The translations under genes were made by a program, and so were the position numbers. A stretch of DNA of 64,000 nucleotides from assembly GCA_019187085.1 (NCBI GenBank), contig JABARS010000006.1, positions 72,894-136,893 of the forward strand. Direction: 5' to 3'. Under the pieces are notes generated by a model, which searched no databases, was not told the DNA's origin, and was given only the letters and a program-made list of their open reading frames with translations. Each line of letters opens with the position of its first letter. Within the stretch, counting starts at the first letter, position 1. This DNA comes from Pseudorhodoplanes sp. (lineage in GTDB: Bacteria; Pseudomonadota; Alphaproteobacteria; Rhizobiales; Xanthobacteraceae). Below, in pieces: positions 9,122-17,596 of the stretch.

Positions 9122-9158
9122 CGCAAGCTCCGGCCGCTGTTCGCGGCCGGAGCTTGCG
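9122..9158 (-). promoter_or_regulatory. Perfect 16-bp stem-loop between binding-protein gene and livH
   Basis: CGCAAGCTCCGGCCGC (9122-9137) and its exact complement (9143-9158) enclose a 5-base loop. On the leftward operon transcript it is not followed by a U-run, so it is more likely an RNA-stability or partial-termination element that favours the upstream binding-protein message over livHMGF. On the top strand it is followed by T-rich sequence, but no top-strand gene ends here. Confidence 0.6.
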
Positions 9159-9176
9159 CTTTTATTTTTATCGTTA

Positions 9177-10436
9177 TCAGCCGCGCTTGTCGTACGGCTT
9201 CATCGGCCATTCGACCTTGGCATTCGACGCTTCCTTCGGCGCCACGGTGACGAGCTTGCCGCCGCGGTTCTGGATCGCCGAATTCCTCAGCTTGTCGTTC
9301 TGGCCCTTCGCGTTGAACTGGATGCCGGGGCCGGTCGAGACGTTGTCCTTGATATCGGTCTTGCGGATCGCGTCCGCCAGCGCCGTCGGATTGGTCGAAC
9401 CGGCGCGCTTGTAGGCATCGGCCGCCACCAGCAGCGCCTCGAACGTGTAGACGTGGTTGGTGTTGACGTTGATGCCGGGGAACGCCTTGGCGACCGCCGC
9501 CTCGAGCTGCTTGCTGAGCTTCTTGTTGGGATCGTACCAGGGGACGAAGCTGAGCGGGCCGTCGCCGAGCTTGCCGAGCGTCTTCAGGTACTGGTCTTCG
9601 TACCAGCCCGGGCCCATGCTCAGGATCGCCATCGGCGACCAGCGCTGCTTGACGAGTTCGCGGGTCAGAAGGATCGCGTCATTCAGACGGCTGACCACCA
9701 GCAGCGCATCCGCGCCGGTCGCCTTGGCCTTGGCAATCTCGACCGAAAGGTCGCGCGCCGTCGGATCGTAGGAGATCGTTTCCGCAATCTTGTACGGCAT
9801 GTCGAACTTCGGCATGACTGCGCCGATGCCGTTCTTCATCGCCGTGCCGAACGTGTCATTGCAGTGCAGGAAGGCAACCGACTTCGGCGCCGAACCGGTG
9901 GCGGCAAAAATCTCTTTCTGGTTGGCGAATGCGTCGGCCAGGATCGTGCCGGCAACCGGGAAGTTGCGGAAAACGAACTTGTAGCCCTGCTCGGTGATCG
10001 GGGGAGCAGCGGCGATGTTGATGACGTAGGGAATGCCCTTCTGCTCGGCGACCTGGGCGATCGCGGTCGACTGGCCCGAATCGAAAGCGCCGATCAGAAG
10101 CTGCGCACCTTCATTGATCAGCTTCTCGGCCTGTGCGCGCGCCACTTCGACGTTGGTTTCGGTATCGGCGTTCATGATCTGCAGATTGGGCAGACCAAGA
10201 TCCTTGAGGATGCCGGCCGCCACCTGCACGCCGCGCTGGCAATCCTGCCCGATCCCGGCCTGCGCACCCGAACGCGGCAGGAGCACGCCGACCTTCAGCG
10301 CGGCACCCTGCGCCTGGATGATGTTGAAAGGCGCTGTGCCCGCAAGAAGCGCGGTTGCGCCGGCGCCAGCCGTAAAGGCGCGCCGTGTGACGCGCGGGCC
10401 CTTGCGGGCCAAGTCCGTCCGTGTGGTCTTGGTCAT
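9177..10436 (-). CDS. ABC transporter substrate-binding protein, LivK-like (Tat-exported)
   Basis: A 419-residue periplasmic binding protein of the leucine/amide family. The leader has twin arginines (TRRAFTAGAGATALLAG, about residues 17-33) and an AQG cleavage region near 44, so export by Tat is likely. The mature part starts ALKVGVLLPRSGAQAG, the typical ligand-cleft strand of this family. It is the first gene of a leftward operon with livHMGF. Divergent from a MarR regulator, with palindromes in the gap, suggesting control by that regulator. Ligand unknown: branched-chain amino acids or, given the neighbouring paa genes, an aromatic acid. Confidence 0.85.
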   Translation of the reverse strand: MTKTTRTDLARKGPRVTRRAFTAGAGATALLAGTAPFNIIQAQGAALKVGVLLPRSGAQAGIGQDCQRGVQVAAGILKDLGLPNLQIMNADTETNVEVARAQAEKLINEGAQLLIGAFDSGQSTAIAQVAEQKGIPYVINIAAAPPITEQGYKFVFRNFPVAGTILADAFANQKEIFAATGSAPKSVAFLHCNDTFGTAMKNGIGAVMPKFDMPYKIAETISYDPTARDLSVEIAKAKATGADALLVVSRLNDAILLTRELVKQRWSPMAILSMGPGWYEDQYLKTLGKLGDGPLSFVPWYDPNKKLSKQLEAAVAKAFPGINVNTNHVYTFEALLVAADAYKRAGSTNPTALADAIRKTDIKDNVSTGPGIQFNAKGQNDKLRNSAIQNRGGKLVTVAPKEASNAKVEWPMKPYDKRG

Positions 10437-10594
10437 TCTGGAATCCTCCCTGAATCCCGGTCGCGGCCGAACGCCGCTTGAATGCTATTTTTCTTATTCT
10501 TCGGAACAAGTTGCAATGCCTGATCGGAGCTGACGCGACCGACAGGCCGATCGCGCGATCCGACCGGCCGCCCCCGGTCCGGTCTTTCAAAATA

Positions 10595-10623
10595 TTGTTG
10601 TCCACGACAATTGATGTAGTCAA
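10595..10623. promoter_or_regulatory. Candidate MarR operator (two adjacent inverted repeats)
   Basis: TTGTTGTCCACGACAA (10595-10610) is a 16-base palindrome with 6 of 8 positions paired, and TTGATGTAGTCAA (10611-10623) follows directly with TTGA/TCAA arms. Both sit in the divergent gap between the leftward transporter operon and the MarR gene, where an autoregulatory MarR site is expected. Confidence 0.5.
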
Positions 10624-10718
10624 CAACTATCTACGGCGTTAAGCTGATCAGCAAAACGCGCGCTCTGCGACGTACGCTGGCCGCCGCGGCCATCGTGCGA
10701 TGCCGGCTCGACCAGGGA

Positions 10719-11258
10719 ATGTCCGTGTCCGACCGCAAATTTTCAGCGAAGGCCTCCGCTCCCTCGACGGTGCGCCCGCGGCTGGCAAGTCCGAAAGCAC
10801 GTGATGCGCGGCCCGATCGCGGGGTGCTGAACGGGCATCTCGGCTATTTCATGCGCCGCGCCCAGGTCTGGGTGTTTCAGGATTTCATACGGACGCTGGC
10901 GCCGATCGACATCCGGCCGGCCCAGTATTCGGTGCTGGTGGTTATCGGCGCCAATCCCGGCCTCTCGCAGTCGGACATTTCGGACATCCTTGGTATCGAG
11001 CGCGCGCGTCTCGTGCGCATGCTCGACAGGCTGGACCGGCGCGGGCTGACGCTGCGGCTGCCGTCCGACCGCGACCGTCGGTCGCATGCGCTGCATCTTA
11101 CACGCGAGGGCCAGAAGCTCCTCAAGCAGGCCAAGATGCTGGCCGCACAGCACGAGGCCAGGCTCGCCGAACTGTTCGGCCCCGCCAATCGCCAGATGAT
11201 GATCGAAGTCCTGCGGGAGTTCGAGACGCGGCTGGCCGCCGGGCAATCCTCGCGCTAG
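10719..11258 (+). CDS. MarR-family transcriptional regulator
   Basis: A 179-residue winged-helix regulator. The DNA-binding part runs from about residue 70 to 130: LSQSDISDILGIERARLVRMLDRLDRRG is the helix-turn-helix and SDRDRRSHALHLTREGQ the wing. MarR dimers usually repress divergent genes and release DNA on binding small aromatic ligands. The gene is divergent from a liv-type transporter and next to phenylacetate genes, so control of aromatic acid uptake is a reasonable inference. The N-terminal 35 residues are unusually long and basic; ATG 10719 is chosen, with ATG 10695 possible. AGGGA is too close to 10719 to settle the start. Confidence 0.82.
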   Translation: MSVSDRKFSAKASAPSTVRPRLASPKARDARPDRGVLNGHLGYFMRRAQVWVFQDFIRTLAPIDIRPAQYSVLVVIGANPGLSQSDISDILGIERARLVRMLDRLDRRGLTLRLPSDRDRRSHALHLTREGQKLLKQAKMLAAQHEARLAELFGPANRQMMIEVLREFETRLAAGQSSR

Positions 11259-11304
11259 CGCGCGAGCGGGCTCCGGACCGCGCCAGGAACGGTCCACGCC
11301 ACCG

Positions 11305-12975
11305 TCAGGCCTGCGGCGGCCGCTGACGCCGCACCGTGGCGACGCGGAAGCGGTTGGCGACATAGGCCGTATCGGTCAGGCACGCATTGCCGGCCGGATT
11401 GGCGCCGGTGACATGAAAATCGCTGAAGGCGGCGGACTGGTTGACATACACACCGCCGGTCAGATTGACCGAAAGCGCAACGCCGGCCTTGGCGAAGGCG
11501 TCGGCCGCCGCATCGATCACGACCTCCCCGGTCGAATAGAGCGCCGCCGTGATCGCGCCTTTGCGACTGGCGGATTCTGCGGCAAGCGCGATCGCATCCG
11601 TGGTCGAGGGCATCCTGATCACGAATGCGATCGGTCCGAACCGTTCCTCGCCCCAGGCCGTCTCATCGCCCGCGTCGACGGCGACAATGAGCGGCGAGGC
11701 CGTGCGCGCCTGCGCAAAGCCGACGACCGGGACCGGCGCGGAATCGCGCACCACGGAGCCGAGCTTGCGCGCTGCCTCGATGCGCTTGAGCGTGGCCTCG
11801 CTTTGCACGGCGCCGAGCAGCGCCATCGCGCGATCGGGATCGCTCAGCAATTTGTCGACCGCGGCACCGATACCGACCGCGACCTCGTCGAAGGTCTTGT
11901 GGCCCTGATCGGTCGCAATGCCACCGGCGGGCACGAAGATGTTCTGCGGCGCCGTGCACATCTGCCCCGAATAAAGCGTCAGCGAGAACGCGATATTGCC
12001 GCACAGGCCGCGGAAATCCGACGTGGAATCGATAACGATCGGATTGATGCCGGCTTCTTCGGTGAAGACGAGTTCGGTCGCCGCATGCTCGCGCACCCAT
12101 CGGCCGAACACCGGGCTGCCGGTGAAATCGACGATCGCGACGCGCGGATCGGTCACGAGTTCCTTCGTGATCGGCGCCTCCGCGTCGTCGGGGGCGAGCA
12201 TGATCACGTTGGGATCGAAGCCTGCCTCCTTGATCGCCTCGCGCGCGATCCGCACCGTCAGCGCCAGCGGCAGGATGACGCCCGGATGCGGCTTCACGAG
12301 AACCGTATTGCCGGTCGCAAGGCTCGCAAAGATGGCAGGATAGGCGTTCCAGGTCGGGAACGTGGCACAACCGATGACGAGCGAGACGCCGCGCGGGACG
12401 ATGCGCCAGACCTTGTCGAGCACGAGCGGATCGCTCTTGCCCTGCGGTTTCGACCAGTTAGCGGAGCCCGGAACGCGCTTCATCTCGTCATAGGCGTAGG
12501 CGACCGCTTCCAGCGCCCGGTCCTGCGCATTCGGGCCGGCGGCCTGGAACGCCATCATGAAACCCTGCCCGGTCGTATGCATGACGGCGTTCGCCATCAG
12601 GAAGCTCTGCCGGTTGATGCAATGGATGATTTCGAGGCAGACGCCGACGCGATCCTCGACGCTCGCGCGGCCCCACGCCTCGCCCGCCGCACCCGACAGC
12701 GCAAGCAGCCGGTCCACCGATAGCGCCGGATAAGTGATGCCGAGCGTGATGCCGTAGGGCGAGACCTCGCGGCCGACGCGCTTGTCGCCGAGCTGGTCGA
12801 TATCGAACGGCTTTCCGAGCATGGCCTGAAACGCCGCCTCGCCGTCGGCCTTCGCGGTCTCGCCGTAGATTTTTCCGCTGGCCGTTTCCGGATAGGCGCT
12901 CCAGTAACCGCGCGTGCGCGTGGCGACGACCGCCTGGTCCAGCAACGTGCGATGCGCTTCGAAGAAGGCGCTCAT
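11305..12975 (-). CDS. paaN: Phenylacetic acid degradation protein PaaN (aldehyde dehydrogenase)
   Basis: A 556-residue aldehyde dehydrogenase of the PaaN type that lacks the C-terminal hydratase domain of PaaZ. It would oxidise the ring-opened semialdehyde of phenylacetyl-CoA catabolism with NAD(P). The catalytic cysteine lies in SGQMCTAPQNIF (about Cys340), the general-base glutamate in VFTEEAGINPIVI, and the cofactor segment in GNTVLVKPHPG. ATG 12975 matches the family start (MSAFFEAHRTLL); 22 codons further upstream are open but unlike the family. It is divergent from paaGIKR and shares the promoter gap with its TetR-type palindrome. Confidence 0.9.
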   Translation of the reverse strand: MSAFFEAHRTLLDQAVVATRTRGYWSAYPETASGKIYGETAKADGEAAFQAMLGKPFDIDQLGDKRVGREVSPYGITLGITYPALSVDRLLALSGAAGEAWGRASVEDRVGVCLEIIHCINRQSFLMANAVMHTTGQGFMMAFQAAGPNAQDRALEAVAYAYDEMKRVPGSANWSKPQGKSDPLVLDKVWRIVPRGVSLVIGCATFPTWNAYPAIFASLATGNTVLVKPHPGVILPLALTVRIAREAIKEAGFDPNVIMLAPDDAEAPITKELVTDPRVAIVDFTGSPVFGRWVREHAATELVFTEEAGINPIVIDSTSDFRGLCGNIAFSLTLYSGQMCTAPQNIFVPAGGIATDQGHKTFDEVAVGIGAAVDKLLSDPDRAMALLGAVQSEATLKRIEAARKLGSVVRDSAPVPVVGFAQARTASPLIVAVDAGDETAWGEERFGPIAFVIRMPSTTDAIALAAESASRKGAITAALYSTGEVVIDAAADAFAKAGVALSVNLTGGVYVNQSAAFSDFHVTGANPAGNACLTDTAYVANRFRVATVRRQRPPQA

Positions 12976-13034
12976 GTCCCGATCCTCCCGCCGGCCCCGC
13001 AACCGTCTGCACCGAGCATATCGGGCGGGTTGCG

Positions 13035-13063
13035 TTGACACCCATTTTCCGGCCCCATACTAA
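13035..13063 (+). promoter_or_regulatory. Sigma-70-type promoter for paaGIKR
   Basis: A perfect -35 TTGACA (13035-13040) is followed after 17 bases by TACTAA (13058-13063) as a weak -10. It directly precedes the palindrome at 13070-13081, so a repressor bound there would cover the transcription start region. Confidence 0.55.
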
Positions 13064-13069
13064 TTAGCC

Positions 13070-13081
13070 GACCGGCCGGTC
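13070..13081. promoter_or_regulatory. Candidate PaaR operator (GACCGGCCGGTC)
   Basis: A perfect 12-base palindrome in the divergent paaN/paaG gap, just downstream of a promoter. TetR-family regulators of acyl-CoA catabolism use palindromes with an ACCGnnCGGT core, and paaR is encoded in this island. Assignment to PaaR is inference. Confidence 0.6.
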
Positions 13082-13159
13082 AGTCAAGTGCCTGCCGGTC
13101 GCAACGGGCGCCCGTCTCCGCAAAAGAGACCAAGAAGCGCCGAACGGGGAGAAAACGGC

Positions 13160-13957
13160 ATGGACGAGACGCCAGTCCTCGTCGACAAGCGCGCGCATTA
13201 TCGCGTGGTGACGTTCAACCGGCCGCAACGGCTGAATGCTTTCAACGAGGACATGCATCGCGCGCTGAAAGCGGTGCTCGACGAGGCGGAGGGCGATCCC
13301 GATTGCCGCGCGCTCCTGTTGACCGGAGCCGGCCGCGCTTTCTCTGCCGGTCAGGATCTCAACGACCGCGTGACCAAGCCGGGCGAGAGGATCGTGCTCG
13401 GCGGGACACTTGATCAATATTACAACCCGCTGATCCGCAAATTGCGCAGCCTGCCCTTTCCGGTGATCGCGGCCGTCAACGGCGTTGCCGCCGGCGCCGG
13501 CGCCAGTATCGCGTTCGCCTGCGACATCGTGCTGGCAGCGAAATCCGCGACGTTCGTGCAGGCCTTCGCCAGGATAGGGCTGGTGCCGGATTCGGGAGGC
13601 ACCTGGTTTCTGCCACGGCTGGTCGGCACCGCCCGCGCGCGCGCGCTGGCGCTGCTTGGCGAGTCGGTCAATGCCGAAAAGGCCGAGAACTGGGGCCTGA
13701 TCTGGAAATGCATCGCCGACACCGACCTGATGGCGGAGGCCGAGACGCTCTGTGCCCGCTTCGCGACCGGGCCGACTTTCGGCTATTCGCTGATCAAGCG
13801 CGCTCTGGATGCTTCGGAAACCAACGATCTGCCGACCCAGCTCGATCTCGAACGTGACCTGCAGCGCGAAGCCGGCTTCAGCCCCGACTACGGCGAGGGC
13901 GTGCGCGCGTTCATGGAGAAGCGCGCCCCGAATTTCACCGGCAAGAAGGGACAATGA
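13160..13957 (+). CDS. paaG: Ring-1,2-epoxyphenylacetyl-CoA isomerase
   Basis: A 265-residue crotonase-fold enzyme. In the phenylacetate pathway PaaG isomerises the epoxide to the oxepin and later shifts a double bond. The oxyanion-hole segments AGRAFSAGQDLNDR and GVAAGAGASIAFACD are present, and GLVPDSGGTWFLPRLVG carries the Asp typical of PaaG/isomerase members rather than the Glu of true hydratases. ATG 13160 has a GGGGAGAAAACGGC ribosome site. It is the first gene of paaG-paaI-paaK-paaR, with a 3-base gap before paaI. Confidence 0.88.
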   Translation: MDETPVLVDKRAHYRVVTFNRPQRLNAFNEDMHRALKAVLDEAEGDPDCRALLLTGAGRAFSAGQDLNDRVTKPGERIVLGGTLDQYYNPLIRKLRSLPFPVIAAVNGVAAGAGASIAFACDIVLAAKSATFVQAFARIGLVPDSGGTWFLPRLVGTARARALALLGESVNAEKAENWGLIWKCIADTDLMAEAETLCARFATGPTFGYSLIKRALDASETNDLPTQLDLERDLQREAGFSPDYGEGVRAFMEKRAPNFTGKKGQ

Positions 13958-13960
13958 CCG

Positions 13961-14398
13961 ATGGACGGAGCCGCGCTGGCGCGCGTCTGCGCTGAAGCGA
14001 TCTGGGCGGACGATTCCGCCAGCAAGCAATTCGGCATCCAGCTCATCTCGATCGAGCCCGGACATGCCGTCCTGGCCATGACGGTCGACGAGCGCATGGT
14101 GAACGGCCACAATATCTGCCACGGCGGATTCATCTTCCTGCTCGCGGATTCCGCTTTCGCCTACGCCTCCAACACCTACAATCGGCGCACTGTGGCGCAG
14201 CATTGCGGGATCACCTACCTCAATCCGGCGCGGATCGGGGACCGGCTGACCGCCCGCGCCGTGGAGCGGCAATGGGTCGGACGAACGGGTCTTTTCGACA
14301 TCACGGTGAACCGGGCCGACGGCTTGCCGGTCGCCGAATTCCGCGGCCACTCGCGCACCATCAAAGGCGAACTCATTCCCGGCCTGAAAGCCGACTGA
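13961..14398 (+). CDS. paaI: Hydroxyphenylacetyl-CoA thioesterase
   Basis: A 145-residue hotdog-fold thioesterase. PaaI rescues coenzyme A from dead-end hydroxylated phenylacetyl-CoA. The motif NGHNICHGGFIFLLADSAFA holds the HGG oxyanion turn and the catalytic Asp on the long helix, followed by the strand NPARIGDRLTARAVE. Length is standard. It lies 3 bases after paaG and 13 before paaK, in one operon. Confidence 0.88.
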   Translation: MDGAALARVCAEAIWADDSASKQFGIQLISIEPGHAVLAMTVDERMVNGHNICHGGFIFLLADSAFAYASNTYNRRTVAQHCGITYLNPARIGDRLTARAVERQWVGRTGLFDITVNRADGLPVAEFRGHSRTIKGELIPGLKAD

Positions 14399-14411
14399 GA
14401 GATCAACGATC

Positions 14412-15722
14412 ATGGTCGACGCATCCTACAAGCCCTACGGGCTCGAACCGATCGAAACCGCATCCCGCGACGAGATCGCGGCGCTGCAGACGCAGCGCCT
14501 GAAATGGTCGCTGCAGCACGCCTATGACAATGTCGCGGCCTACCGGAAGAAATTCGACGCCGCCGGCGTGAAGCCGTCCGACTTCAGATCGCTCGAAGAT
14601 CTCGCCCGCTTTCCGTTCACGACCAAGCACGATCTCCGCGACAATTATCCGTTCGGCATGTTCGCGGTTGCGATGGACCAGGTCGTGCGCGTACACGCCT
14701 CCTCGGGCACGACCGGCAAGCCGACCGTCGTCGGCTATACGAAGAAGGACATTGACACCTGGTCCCATCTCATGGCGCGCTCGATCCGCGCCTCCGGCGG
14801 CCGGCCGGGCATGAAGGTGCACGTCTCCTACGGCTACGGCCTGTTCACCGGCGGCCTCGGCGCCCATTACGGCGCCGAGACGCTCGGCTGCACCGTCATT
14901 CCCGTATCCGGCGGCATGACCGAGCGCCAGGTGCAGCTCATCATGGATTTCAAGCCCGAAATCATCATGGTGACGCCCTCCTACATGCTCGCCATCCTCG
15001 ACGAGTTCCGCGGCAAGGGGATCGATCCGAAATCCTCGCCGCTGCGCATTGGAATTTTCGGGGCCGAGCCCTGGACCAATTCGATGCGCGCGGAGATCGA
15101 GGCCGCGTTCGGCATGGACGCCGTGGACATCTACGGCCTCTCCGAGGTCATGGGCCCCGGCGTCGCCAACGAATGCGTGGAGAGCAAGGACGGGCTGCAT
15201 ATCTGGGAGGATCATTTCTATCCCGAGATCATCGACCCGGAGAGCGGCAAGGTGCTGCCGGACGGCGAACGCGGCGAGCTCGTCTTCACCTCGCTGTCCA
15301 AGGAAGCGATGCCGGTCATCCGCTATCGCACGCGCGACCTGACGCGGCTGCTGCCCGGCACCGCGCGCAGCCATCGCCGGATGGAGAAAGTCACCGGCCG
15401 CTCCGACGACATGATGATCGTGCGCGGCGTCAACGTCTTCCCGACCCAGATCGAGGAATTGCTGCTGCGCTGCGAGGGCCTGAGTCCGCACTACCAGATC
15501 GAGCTGCTGCGCGAGCAGCGCCTCGACGTCATGCGGCTGATCGTCGAGGCCCGCCCCGACCGCGCCGACGAAAGCTCGCGCGCCGCGGAGGCCGCCTCGC
15601 TTACAACCCATATCCGCAACCTCATCGGAATCGGCGCCGAGGTGATCGTCGGCGATCCCGGCTCGGTCGAGCGCTCCGCCGGCAAGGCCCGCCGCATCGT
15701 CGACAAGCGCCCCCGGGACTGA
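14412..15722 (+). CDS. paaK: Phenylacetate-CoA ligase
   Basis: A 436-residue adenylate-forming enzyme activating phenylacetate to phenylacetyl-CoA with ATP. The phosphate loop SSGTTGKP is at residues 97-104; DIYGLSEVMGPG is the A5 motif; RTRDLTRLLPG and RSDDMMIVRGVNVFPTQIEE form the hinge and C-terminal swinging domain. Length fits PaaK (430-440). It precedes paaR by 3 bases. The ring-epoxidase genes paaABCDE are not in the window, so this is a split paa set. Confidence 0.9.
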   Translation: MVDASYKPYGLEPIETASRDEIAALQTQRLKWSLQHAYDNVAAYRKKFDAAGVKPSDFRSLEDLARFPFTTKHDLRDNYPFGMFAVAMDQVVRVHASSGTTGKPTVVGYTKKDIDTWSHLMARSIRASGGRPGMKVHVSYGYGLFTGGLGAHYGAETLGCTVIPVSGGMTERQVQLIMDFKPEIIMVTPSYMLAILDEFRGKGIDPKSSPLRIGIFGAEPWTNSMRAEIEAAFGMDAVDIYGLSEVMGPGVANECVESKDGLHIWEDHFYPEIIDPESGKVLPDGERGELVFTSLSKEAMPVIRYRTRDLTRLLPGTARSHRRMEKVTGRSDDMMIVRGVNVFPTQIEELLLRCEGLSPHYQIELLREQRLDVMRLIVEARPDRADESSRAAEAASLTTHIRNLIGIGAEVIVGDPGSVERSAGKARRIVDKRPRD

Positions 15723-15725
15723 GCG

Positions 15726-16352
15726 ATGGCGCGCCCGCGGTCCGCCGACTACGACGACAAGCGCGGCGCCATCCTGCGCCATTCGGCGGCGATGTTCGCG
15801 CAGAACGGCTATGACCGCACGTCGATGGCGGAAGTCGCCGCCGCCTGCGGCGTCTCCAAGGCGCTGCTCTACCATTACTATGTCAGCAAGGAGACGCTGC
15901 TGTTCGACATCCTGCGCACGCATCTGCAGGACCTGATCGACAGCGTCGTCGCGATCGACAGGACGCTGACGCCGCGTGCGCGCCTGCGCGCACTGATCGG
16001 GGCAGTGCTGGAAAGCTATCGCGACGCCGACGACGAGCACAAAATCAAGCTCAACGAAATCGGAAAGCTGACGGCGCCGCGGCGCCGGGAACTGATCGAG
16101 ATGCAGCGCCGGCTGGTCGCCGTCTTCGCCGACGCCATCGGCGCCGTGATGCCCGACATTGACCGCGACAAGATCCTGCTCAAGCCGGTGACCATGTCGC
16201 TGTTCGGCATGCTCAACTGGCATTACATGTGGTTTCGCGAGCGCGGCGCCATCAGCCGCGAGGATTATGCCGATCTCGTCACCACGCTCGTGATCGAGGG
16301 CGCTCAGGCCTTGAACGCGCCCGCGGCAGCCAAGGCGCGCAAGCGGGCGTAG
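15726..16352 (+). CDS. paaR: TetR-family regulator, PaaR-like
   Basis: A 208-residue repressor. The N-terminal helix-turn-helix lies at about residues 29-51 (YDRTSMAEVAAACGVSKALLYHYY); the remaining helical domain would bind the inducer, for PaaR phenylacetyl-CoA. It is the last gene of paaGIK, 3 bases after paaK, and the only TetR protein near the GACCGGCCGGTC palindrome in the paaN/paaG gap, so autoregulated repression of both units is the simplest model. The symbol rests on context plus fold. Confidence 0.8.
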   Translation: MARPRSADYDDKRGAILRHSAAMFAQNGYDRTSMAEVAAACGVSKALLYHYYVSKETLLFDILRTHLQDLIDSVVAIDRTLTPRARLRALIGAVLESYRDADDEHKIKLNEIGKLTAPRRRELIEMQRRLVAVFADAIGAVMPDIDRDKILLKPVTMSLFGMLNWHYMWFRERGAISREDYADLVTTLVIEGAQALNAPAAAKARKRA

Positions 16353-16905
16353 ACGGCGGCCTTTCGTCCCGCGGCGGCATCGCGCGACCTGTGCGGCAAC
16401 GGGCGTGCGTAGCGACATCCCTGTCATGTCCGTTTGCGATTGCGGATTTGTCTTTGGCGAGCCGGCGGGTCCGATACGCGCCGGACAAGCGCCATCGCCC
16501 GTATTGTTTGAAGGCGCCGGGTACGCCTGTCGTCTTTCCTGTCCCTCGCGCAAATGCGAGGGGGGGACGGAGCGCCGGGCGGCGCACCATCTTCAGTCCG
16601 CGCATGCGGCGCGGGGTGTCCCGGGCAAGGACACCGCGCCGTCCGGCGCTCCATCGCGGCGTCTTGCGCAACGTCGGGCCGCGCTTTCGTCCGCCCTGGG
16701 GCGGATCGTCAGCCGGCTCCCGGCAGGAGGCCGTAGTGCCTCCGGGCGGAGCCCCGACGCCGCCCGGGGCCGTGCGTGCGAGGCACGGACGCGGGCGCCG
16801 CACCGTCTCCCGCCGCATGACGCCTCATGAAGCGCCCCCGGCGGATACGGCAACTAGGAATATAATCATATTACGGACTTTGTCAAGCGGCGACCGACAC
16901 GCCGG
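16353..16905. other. Non-coding, stem-loop-rich interval
   Basis: Between paaR and the urea cluster I see no convincing gene. The segment is very GC-rich and full of inverted repeats: GGCGCGGGGTGTCC (16608-16621) against GGACACCGCGCC (16629-16640), CCTCGCGCAAATGCGAGG around 16543-16560, and others up to 16820. Near 16855-16885 composition switches to AT-rich (ATATAATCATATTAC). It has the look of a decayed or composite interspersed repeat rather than of a promoter region; short open frames on both strands are not protein-like. Confidence 0.5.
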
Positions 16906-16909
16906 TCGG

Positions 16910-16956
16910 CCTCATGGTTCGAGACGCATCGCTGTGCGATGCTCCTCACCATGAGG
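16910..16956. repeat. Interspersed palindrome, family A, single copy
   Basis: CCTCATGGT (16910-16918) and ACCATGAGG (16948-16956) bracket an inner stem GCATCG/CGATGC with the conserved cores TTCGAGAC and GCTCCTCA. The same element recurs at 24585-24690 and 26625-26734. It lies just beyond the ureG stop and could also act as the 3' end of the urea transcript. Confidence 0.8.
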
Positions 16957-16967
16957 ATCGGGGCGCG

Positions 16968-17585
16968 TCAGCGCCCGAGCCCGCCCTTCTCCTCGATAAA
17001 GCGCACGACCTCGGCGACGCCTTTGCCCTCGCGCATGTTGGCGAACACGAACGGCCGCGCGCCACGCATGCGCTTCGCATCGCGCTCCATCACTTCCAGC
17101 GAAGCGCCGACATAAGGCGCCAGATCGATCTTGTTGATGACCAGGAGGTCGGAACGCGTGATGCCGGGACCGCCCTTGGAGGGAATCTTGTCGCCAGCGG
17201 CGACGTCGATCACATAGATGGTCAGGTCGGCAAGCTCGGGCGAGAAGGTCGCGGCCAGATTGTCGCCACCGGATTCGATCAGCACGAGATCGAGATCGGG
17301 AAACCTGCGTCGCATATCCTCGACCGCGGCAAGATTGATCGAGGCGTCCTCGCGGATCGCGGTGTGCGGGCAGCCGCCGGTCTCCACGCCCGCGATGCGT
17401 TCGGGTGCAAGCGCGCCCGAGCGCACGAGATATTCGGCGTCCCACTTGGTGTAGATGTCGTTGGTGATGGCCGCGATCTGGTGCCTGTCGCGCAGCGCCT
17501 TGCATAGCGCATCCATCAGCGCGGTCTTGCCGGAGCCGACCGGGCCGCCAACACCCACGCGCAGGGGTCCATGTTGATGTAACAC
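16968..17585 (-). CDS. ureG: Urease accessory GTPase UreG
   Basis: A 205-residue SIMIBI GTPase that drives nickel delivery to urease. The P-loop GPVGSGKT is at residues 14-21; [18 protein letters not shown] holds the CPH nickel-binding motif; [15 protein letters not shown] is switch-like and VINKIDLAP is the guanine-specificity NKxD motif. It is the last gene of the leftward urea cluster, 11 bases after the DUF1330 gene, and is followed by a family A palindrome. Length is standard. Confidence 0.93.
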   Translation of the reverse strand: MLHQHGPLRVGVGGPVGSGKTALMDALCKALRDRHQIAAITNDIYTKWDAEYLVRSGALAPERIAGVETGGCPHTAIREDASINLAAVEDMRRRFPDLDLVLIESGGDNLAATFSPELADLTIYVIDVAAGDKIPSKGGPGITRSDLLVINKIDLAPYVGASLEVMERDAKRMRGARPFVFANMREGKGVAEVVRFIEEKGGLGR

Positions 17586-17596
17586 AATATTCTCCT

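Noticed and set aside
9122..9175. Rightward intrinsic terminator
   Set aside because: The hairpin has a T-rich top-strand tail, but no rightward gene precedes it; recorded instead as an intergenic stem-loop of the leftward operon.
8260..9414. 384-codon rightward frame opposite livH
   Set aside because: Shadow of a membrane protein gene; composition of charged residues only.
16405..16830. Possible gene in the 16.4-16.9 kb gap
   Set aside because: Frames on both strands are Arg/Pro/Gly-rich with no start context and no motif; hairpins cross the frames.
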